From Gaiella sp. (lineage in GTDB: Bacteria; Actinomycetota; Thermoleophilia; Gaiellales; Gaiellaceae), in contig JAOSJZ010000001.1 in NCBI GenBank assembly GCA_027493885.1, positions 1 through 64,000 of the forward strand: a DNA stretch of 64,000 nt. The letters are read 5' to 3'. The notes under the pieces were generated by a model. It was not told the DNA's origin, made no database searches, and worked only from the letters and a program-made list of their open reading frames with translations. The position numbers and the translations under genes are program-made. This document shows positions 59,044 through 64,000 of this stretch, one piece after another; positions within the stretch are counted from its first letter, which is position 1; each line of letters opens with the position of its first letter.

Positions 59044-59448
59044 GTGGCCTACCGGTTCGTCGACCACACCGCCGAGCTCCAGCTCGAGCTCGAGGCGCCG
59101 ACCAGGGAGGGGGTGCTCGGGGAGGCCGTGCTCGCGCTCGGCGAGCTGCTCGGCGGCGACGAGGCGACCGGGGGCGGCGAGCTCGTGCGCCGCCGGCTTG
59201 CCGTCGCCGCGGCGGACGACGCGGCGCTGCTCGCAGCGTGGATCGACGAGGTCGTGTTCGTGGCGGAGAGCGAAGCGCTCGTCCCACGCCGTGCGGAGGC
59301 GGTCGAGGTGGACGAGGGTAAGGCACGCGGCACGGTGACCTTCGCACCGGGCGCGCCTCCGCACCTCGTCAAGGGCGTCACCTACCACGATCTCCTGCTC
59401 GCCCCGGGGGAGACCGGCTGGCGTGGTCGCGCCGTCCTGGACGTCTGA
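59044..59448 (+). CDS. Archease
   Basis: A 134-aa archease, which helps RtcB load GMP and turn over. YRFVDHTAELQLELEAPTRE matches the family start (DHTADxxxxxxG), followed by DEVVFVAESEALVPRRAEAV and PHLVKGVTYHDLLL with the conserved His and acidic residues; C-terminal VLDV. GTG 59044 with GGGATGGGAG upstream. Divergent from rtcB. Confidence 0.9.
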   Translation: MAYRFVDHTAELQLELEAPTREGVLGEAVLALGELLGGDEATGGGELVRRRLAVAAADDAALLAAWIDEVVFVAESEALVPRRAEAVEVDEGKARGTVTFAPGAPPHLVKGVTYHDLLLAPGETGWRGRAVLDV

Positions 59449-59506
59449 ACCTCGCCGAGGCGCCGATCGGGCGGGCGCTCGACACGGTGCCGTCGCCGCG
59501 CCGCTG

Positions 59507-59512
59507 TATAAC
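59507..59512 (+). promoter_or_regulatory. -10 box (TATAAC), leaderless cyclase start
   Basis: Box 6 nt before GTG 59519; no ribosome site. Confidence 0.45.
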
Positions 59513-59518
59513 CTCGCC

Positions 59519-60271
59519 GTGCTTCCCGGAGGAACCGTCACGTTCGTCTTCACGGATCTCGAGGGCTCGACGGAGCTCCTGAAGCGGCTCGGCGAGGCCT
59601 ACGCCGGAGTGCTCGCCGAGCACCGGCGCGTGCTCCGCGACGCCTTCGGGGCCCGCGACGGTCAGGAGATCGACACGCAGGGCGACGCCTTCTTCTTCGG
59701 CTTCGCGAGCGCACGGGACGCGGTCGCGGCGGCGGTCGCCGCGCAGCGGGCGCTCGCCGACCACGCCTGGCCCGAGGGTGCGGCGCTTCGCGTCAGGATG
59801 AGCCTCCACACGGGCGAGCCGGTGGTCGGGGAGGAGGGGTACGTCGGGATCGACGTCCACCGGGCCGCGCGGATCTGCGCCGCCGGGCACGGTGGGCAGG
59901 TCCTGCTGTCCGAGACGACCGCGGCGCTCGTCTCGGGGGCGTTGCCGGCCGGCGTCGCAAAGCGAGATCTCGGCGAGGTCAGGCTCAAGGACCTCGACGA
60001 GCCCGAGCACGTCACGCAGCTCGTGATCGACGGCCTGCCGGACAGCTTCCCGCCGCTCCGCGTCGATCGGGAGGAGCCGATCGACTTCGGGGATCGCCTC
60101 GAGCGCAGGATCCTGGAGGACGTGGAGCGCCGCTTCGAACAGAGCCTCTCCGGGGAAGCGGTGGACACCGCGAAGGCCGGCACCGGTTTCGTGCTCTTCG
60201 GCCTCGCAAACGTGGTGCTCCTCGTGGCGGCGATCGTCGCGATCGTGCTGCTCGTCAGGCTCGTCCTGTGA
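59519..60271 (+). CDS. Class III adenylate/guanylate cyclase with C-terminal membrane anchor
   Basis: A 250-aa cyclase. Catalytic blocks: TFVFTDLEGSTELLKRLGEA (metal Asp13), DTQGDAFFFGFASARDAVAA (Asp56), GIDVHRAARICAAGHGGQVL with His where eukaryotic cyclases have Asn, typical of actinobacterial forms. Residues about 222-248 form one helix (FVLFGLANVVLLVAAIVAIV), so the catalytic domain is tail-anchored facing the cytosol. No sensor domain; regulation unknown. Confidence 0.88.
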   Translation: MLPGGTVTFVFTDLEGSTELLKRLGEAYAGVLAEHRRVLRDAFGARDGQEIDTQGDAFFFGFASARDAVAAAVAAQRALADHAWPEGAALRVRMSLHTGEPVVGEEGYVGIDVHRAARICAAGHGGQVLLSETTAALVSGALPAGVAKRDLGEVRLKDLDEPEHVTQLVIDGLPDSFPPLRVDREEPIDFGDRLERRILEDVERRFEQSLSGEAVDTAKAGTGFVLFGLANVVLLVAAIVAIVLLVRLVL

Positions 60272-60339
60272 CTGCCGGCGGAGCAAGCGGGACGGGGCGA
60301 TTCTGGAGCCCGGCCGCTCGTGGGGGGAGATTGTCGCGG

Positions 60340-60359
60340 TGACCCGCCAAAGCGGGTCA
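60340..60359 (+). terminator. Hairpin terminator after the cyclase gene
   Basis: TGACCCGC, CAAA loop, GCGGGTCA: perfect 8-bp stem. Confidence 0.55.
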
Positions 60360-60524
60360 GGGTCACGCGGCGACGGGTTGGGTGCGGGTGTTCGCCGGTC
60401 GTTGGCGGCGGGTCGGGAACGGGCCCGGTTGTTCCGGCGCGGGAACCCGGCGGCCTGGGCGATCGTGCTGCTGCACCGGCTCCTCCTCCTGAACGCTTCC
60501 GCCGCGCCCCCACGCGGTCTGCTG

Positions 60525-60530
60525 CATAAT
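60525..60530 (+). promoter_or_regulatory. Extended -10 promoter of hppA (TG-C-ATAAT)
   Basis: CATAAT preceded by TG, close to sigma-70 consensus. The predicted transcript has a leader of about 50 nt ending in GGAGG, unlike the leaderless genes. Confidence 0.5.
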
Positions 60531-60586
60531 CCTCCGCGCCGACGCCAGACCCGGCGTCTCTCTGTGCGCCCCGACTCGGAGGATGG

Positions 60587-62647
60587 ATGGACTTCTTCGT
60601 TGACCACGCCGTGCTGTTCGCGCTCGTCTGTGCGGGCGTCGCGATCGCGTACGGCCTGTACCTGACCTGGTGGCTGCTGTCGCAGCCCGCGGGCAACGCG
60701 CGGATGCAGGAGATCTCCCGCGCGGTCCAGGAGGGCGCTGCGGCGTACCTCTCCAAGCAGTACAAGACGATCGCGATGGTCGCGGTCGTGCCGTTCCTCG
60801 CGATCGGCTTCTACTCGAAGCTCGGCTGGGGCACGGCGATCGGGTTCGTCGTCGGGGCCGTGCTGTCGGCCGCGGCAGGGTTCATCGGGATGAACGTCGC
60901 AGTGCGCTCGAACGTCCGCACGGCCGAGGCGGCCCGTGAGGGGATCGCCCCCGCGTTCCGCGTCGCGTTCCGCGCGGGCTCGGTGACCGGGCTCCTCGTC
61001 GTCGGGCTCGGGCTCCTCGGCGTCGCCGGCTACTACTGGATCCTCACCGGCTGGCTCGGCAACTCGCCCGAGTCGGCCGTCGACGACCTCCTCGGGCTCG
61101 CGTTCGGCGGCTCGCTGATCTCGGTCTTCGCCCGTCTCGGCGGCGGCATCTTCACCAAGGCCGCCGACGTCGGCGCCGACCTCGTCGGGAAGATCGAGGC
61201 GGGGATCCCCGAGGACGATCCGCGGAACCCGGCGGTCATCGCCGACAACGTGGGCGACAACGTCGGCGACTGCGCCGGCATGGCGGCGGACCTATTCGAG
61301 ACGTACGCCGTGACGGCCGTCGCGGTGATGCTGCTCGGCACGGCCTTCCCGTCCGGGGAGCTGTGGCTCTACCCGCTCGCGCTCGGGGGCATGTCGATCC
61401 TCGCCTCCGTGGTCGGCACGTTCGTCGCGTGGGTCGGCCGTGGCCAGAACGCGATCATCAACGCGCTCTACCGGGCCGTGCTGGTCGCCACGGTGCTCTC
61501 GGCGCTCGGCTTCATTCCCGTGACGCTCGCATTCGACGGCGACCGGTTCTCGTTCTGGCAGCTGTACGTGCCCGCCCTGATCGGCCTCGTGATCACGTTC
61601 CTGCTCGTCGCGATCACCGAGTACTACACCGGCTCTCGCTGGCACCCGGTGAAGAAGATCGCCGAGGCGTCGAAGACCGGCCACGCGACGAACATCATCG
61701 CCGGGCTGGCCTATGGGATGCAGGCGACCGCGCTCCCCGTGCTCGTGATCGCCGCGGGCGTCGTGGGCTCGTACTACGCGGTCGGCCTCGGCGACGGCGA
61801 CCCGCATATCTACGGGATCGGCGTCGCGGTGATGGCGCAGCTCTCGATGACCGGCCTGATCGTCGCGCTCGACGCCTACGGGCCCGTCACCGACAACGCG
61901 GGCGGGATCGCCGAGATGGCGGACATGCCCGAGTCGGTGCGCGGCGTGACCGACCCGCTCGACGCGGTCGGGAACACGACGAAGGCCGTCACCAAGGGCT
62001 ACGCGATCGGATCGGCCGGCCTCGCCGCGCTGATCCTCTTCGACGAGTACGTGCGCGGTCTCGCCGACGAGGGGCTCGACGTCTCGTTCGACCTCGCCGA
62101 CCCGTGGGTGATCGCCGGCCTGTTCGTCGGCGGGATGATGCCGTTCCTCTTCGCCTCGCAGGCGATGACCGCGGTCGGCCGTGTCGGCGGCGAGGTCGTC
62201 GAGGAGGTGCGCCGCCAGTTCCGCGAGGACCCGGGGATCATGGAGGGCACTTCGCGGCCCGACTACGCGACGTCGATCTCGATCGTCACGGGGTCGGCGA
62301 TCAAGAGCATGCTCGTGCCGGCCCTGATCCCGGTCGTGATCCCGATCGTGGTGGGGATCATCAAGCCGGAGATGCTCGGCGGGCTCCTGATCGGGACGAT
62401 CGTCACCGGCCTGTTCCTCGCGATCTCGATGACCTCGGGCGGCGGCGCCTGGGACAACGCGAAGAAGCTGATCGAGGACGGCGCGTTCGGCGGGAAGGGG
62501 TCGGAGGCCCACGCCGCCGGCGTCACGGGCGACACCGTCGGCGACCCCTACAAGGACACCGCCGGTCCGGCGATCAACCCCATGATCAAGATCGCGAACA
62601 TCGTCGCGATCCTGATCATCCCGATCATCGCCTCGATCCACGGGTAG
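60587..62647 (+). CDS. hppA: Membrane H+-translocating pyrophosphatase, K+-independent type
   Basis: A 686-aa integral pump coupling PPi hydrolysis to proton export. PPi/Mg sites: [40 protein letters not shown], and near the C terminus [20 protein letters not shown]. In [17 protein letters not shown], Lys466 stands where K+-dependent enzymes have Ala, indicating K+-independence. Start ATG 60587 after CGGAGG. Confidence 0.96.
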   Translation: MDFFVDHAVLFALVCAGVAIAYGLYLTWWLLSQPAGNARMQEISRAVQEGAAAYLSKQYKTIAMVAVVPFLAIGFYSKLGWGTAIGFVVGAVLSAAAGFIGMNVAVRSNVRTAEAAREGIAPAFRVAFRAGSVTGLLVVGLGLLGVAGYYWILTGWLGNSPESAVDDLLGLAFGGSLISVFARLGGGIFTKAADVGADLVGKIEAGIPEDDPRNPAVIADNVGDNVGDCAGMAADLFETYAVTAVAVMLLGTAFPSGELWLYPLALGGMSILASVVGTFVAWVGRGQNAIINALYRAVLVATVLSALGFIPVTLAFDGDRFSFWQLYVPALIGLVITFLLVAITEYYTGSRWHPVKKIAEASKTGHATNIIAGLAYGMQATALPVLVIAAGVVGSYYAVGLGDGDPHIYGIGVAVMAQLSMTGLIVALDAYGPVTDNAGGIAEMADMPESVRGVTDPLDAVGNTTKAVTKGYAIGSAGLAALILFDEYVRGLADEGLDVSFDLADPWVIAGLFVGGMMPFLFASQAMTAVGRVGGEVVEEVRRQFREDPGIMEGTSRPDYATSISIVTGSAIKSMLVPALIPVVIPIVVGIIKPEMLGGLLIGTIVTGLFLAISMTSGGGAWDNAKKLIEDGAFGGKGSEAHAAGVTGDTVGDPYKDTAGPAINPMIKIANIVAILIIPIIASIHG

Positions 62648-62665
62648 CGGGCCCTGACGGGCCCC

Positions 62666-62704
62666 GGCGCTTCGGGGGCCGGCTGTCGCCGGCCCCGAAG
62701 CGCC
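62666..62704. terminator. Strong bidirectional terminator
   Basis: GGCGCTTCGGGG-G-CCGGC and GCCGGCCCCGAAGCGCC: 17-bp stem with one bulged G, TGTC loop, between convergent hppA and the Ig-like gene. Confidence 0.75.
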
Positions 62705-62709
62705 ACTGT

Positions 62710-64000
62710 TCAGCCCGCGGCCGTCGCGACCTGCACGAGGCGCCGGTTCGACACGCCGGCGAGCAGCGGGTCGCCCGCCTTGCGCACGCGAACCCAGAGC
62801 TGCACGTTCCGGTCGCCGCCCAGCGGGAACGCCGCGTTCGGCGTCATCCGCAGCCGCGCCCAGCCGTCCCTGCCGCTTCGCTGCTCGCCGGGCCCCGAGG
62901 TGAGGAGCGGCGTCGAGCGCGCGAAGACGAGCGCCTCGCGCACGACGTACCCGCGCGTGTCGACGACCCGCACCCGGAGCTCGAACGGCCGCTCTCGCGA
63001 CCGTACCGGGTTCGGCGTGAACACGATCTCCGCGGCCACGAGCCGCTCGGGCAGGGACACGCTCGTGGCGGGGATCGAGATCTTGCCGTCCGGCAGCCGG
63101 ATCGCGCCAACGGGGAGGCCGGAGGTCGGCGGCGCCGGGGCCGGCGCCGTCGCCTGCACGAGCGCCGTCGGCCCCGACGCCGCGGTCGCCGCACCCACGG
63201 TGTTGCGTGCGGTTACCCGCGTTCGGAGCCGGCGGCCGACGTCGTCCGCGGTGGGGACGTACTGGGTTGCCGTCGCGCCGGCGATCGCAGGGCAGTCGGA
63301 GCCGCTCGGCTCCCCGCCGTCCGCGTCGCAGCGAAGCCACTGGTAGGTGAAGACGAGCGGCGACGTGCCGATCCACACGCCCGCGGTCGAGGTGAGGACC
63401 TGGCCGCGCGCCGGCGTCCCGAGGATGACGGGCAGCGTCCTGTTCGACGGTGCCTGCGCCGCCGGCGTCGTCGTCGCCTGGACGACCACGGTTGCATTGG
63501 AGGCCACGGTCTGGACGCCGAGGCTGTTCGACGCGGTGACGCGGATCCGCATGCGTGAGCCGACGTCGTCGCTTCCGAGCGTGTAGCTCGAGGAGGTGGC
63601 GGACGGGATGACGGCGCAGTTCGAGCCGTCCGGCAGCCCGCCGTCCGCGCCGCAGCGCACCCATTGGTACGCGTACGAGATGGGCGTCGCTCCGGACCAC
63701 ACGCCGACGCTCGCGAAGAGAAGCCGCCCCCGGGTCAGGGTGCCGCTGATCGACGGCTCCGTCGTGTTGTGCGGAGGACCGACGGTCGGCGACTGCGTAA
63801 CCGTCTCCGTCGCGTTCGACGTCGCCGTCGCCGAGCCCGCGGAGTTCGACGCGGTGACCTGGACACGAAGGCGCTTGCCGACGTCGTCGCTTCCGAGCGT
63901 GTAGGTCGAGCTCGTGGCGCCCGGGACGGTCGGGCAGTTCGAGCCATCGGGCAGCCCGCCGTCGGCTCCGCAGCGCACCCACTGGTACCCGTAGGCCAGC
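62710..64000 (-). CDS. Exported Ig-like repeat protein (N terminus beyond the window)
   Basis: The C-terminal 430 residues of a large surface protein; the frame is open to the window edge. At least three tandem domains of about 100 residues are visible, each with YQWVRC...DGSNC, ATSSTYTLGSDDVGKRLRVQ and VTASNSAG, a bacterial Ig-like pattern with a conserved Cys pair. A distinct C-terminal domain follows (GAIRLPDGKISIPATSVSLP, RPFELRVRVVDTRGYVV) resembling an Ig-like rigid end domain. No sorting signal seen at the C terminus. Confidence 0.75.
   Translation of the reverse strand, partial: LAYGYQWVRCGADGGLPDGSNCPTVPGATSSTYTLGSDDVGKRLRVQVTASNSAGSATATSNATETVTQSPTVGPPHNTTEPSISGTLTRGRLLFASVGVWSGATPISYAYQWVRCGADGGLPDGSNCAVIPSATSSSYTLGSDDVGSRMRIRVTASNSLGVQTVASNATVVVQATTTPAAQAPSNRTLPVILGTPARGQVLTSTAGVWIGTSPLVFTYQWLRCDADGGEPSGSDCPAIAGATATQYVPTADDVGRRLRTRVTARNTVGAATAASGPTALVQATAPAPAPPTSGLPVGAIRLPDGKISIPATSVSLPERLVAAEIVFTPNPVRSRERPFELRVRVVDTRGYVVREALVFARSTPLLTSGPGEQRSGRDGWARLRMTPNAAFPLGGDRNVQLWVRVRKAGDPLLAGVSNRRLVQVATAAG

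Larger units (their letters stand above)
60272..60586. other. Non-coding region upstream of hppA
   Basis: 315 bp. It contains a terminator-like hairpin (60340-60359), a probable hppA promoter (60525-60530), and a hairpin GACGCC...GGCGTC (60541-60558) in the leader. A GTG-started open frame (60339-60665) overlaps these signals and hppA and is not believed. Confidence 0.5.

Noticed and set aside
60339-60586. GTG-started open frame before hppA
   Set aside because: It overlaps a terminator hairpin, the promoter and the start of hppA; composition is not protein-like.
1-64000. tRNA or rRNA genes
   Set aside because: I looked for cloverleaf-like segments and conserved TPsiC-arm sequence and saw none I could support; a tRNAscan-SE run would settle this.

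Overview
The window is about 70% GC and densely packed with ATG/GTG-overlapping genes. It reads as a deep-branching high-GC Gram-positive (Actinomycetota), most like Thermoleophilia; this placement is inference from gene content and start-site style. Supporting content: the block rpmE, DUF1385, prfA, prmC, threonylcarbamoyl-AMP synthase, glyA, upp, wecA-like; an Emb-like arabinosyltransferase; GT87 glycosyltransferases; Flp/Tad pilus genes; a K+-independent H+-pyrophosphatase; and many starts placed 6-8 nt after a TANNNT -10 box with no Shine-Dalgarno sequence (leaderless style).

Layout. 1-2.8 kb: Flp/TadE/TadG-like pilus genes on the minus strand, the TadG-like gene split by an IS701-type element. 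2.9-4.8 kb: prenyltransferase-repeat protein and Tat-exported DUF362 protein. 5.2-7.5 kb: accessory block with an AbrB/PIN toxin-antitoxin pair and a DUF234 AAA ATPase behind a perfect palindrome. 7.7-19.6 kb: envelope glycan locus with four GT87 enzymes, an Emb-like arabinosyltransferase, a GT2-PaaK/CapK fusion, an NDP-sugar epimerase and a flippase-like protein. 19.6-21.9 kb: XRE/nucleotidyltransferase pair and DUF4143 ATPase. 22-25.6 kb: polytopic membrane proteins and an orphan NarL-type regulator. 25.7-30.3 kb: exported proteins (DUF11 surface protein, L,D-transpeptidase, eqolisin-like protein) with a duplicated, unidentified RNA-like element. 30.3-34.3 kb: two-subunit B12 acyl-CoA mutase carrying isobutyryl-CoA mutase specificity residues, its subunit genes separated by a RAYT transposase with REP palindromes and an MBL hydrolase. 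34.3-42.3 kb: M23 peptidase, ETF beta/alpha, ETF-quinone oxidoreductase, L-2-hydroxyglutarate oxidase, M48 peptidase, DUF4389. 42.3-45.0 kb: nested group II introns (twintron). 45-53.4 kb: the conserved translation/one-carbon block. 53.7-64 kb: sigma factor (frameshifted as read), hydrolase, site-2-protease-like M50, phosphoribosyltransferase, RtcB with divergent archease, class III cyclase, hppA, and an Ig-like repeat surface protein running off the end.

The two most unusual structures are (i) the twintron: an ORF-less group II intron inside domain I of a related, RT-encoding intron, sitting at the promoter/start of the threonine dehydratase-rpmE operon; and (ii) the RAYT transposase bracketed by its presumed REP palindromes, including a 60-bp-period tandem array, with further copies scattered over 27 kb and several supplying the stop codons of genes. 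Three reading frames (IS transposase, intron RT, sigma factor) are each broken by one missing base in a C or G run, so a consensus error should be excluded before calling them pseudogenes.
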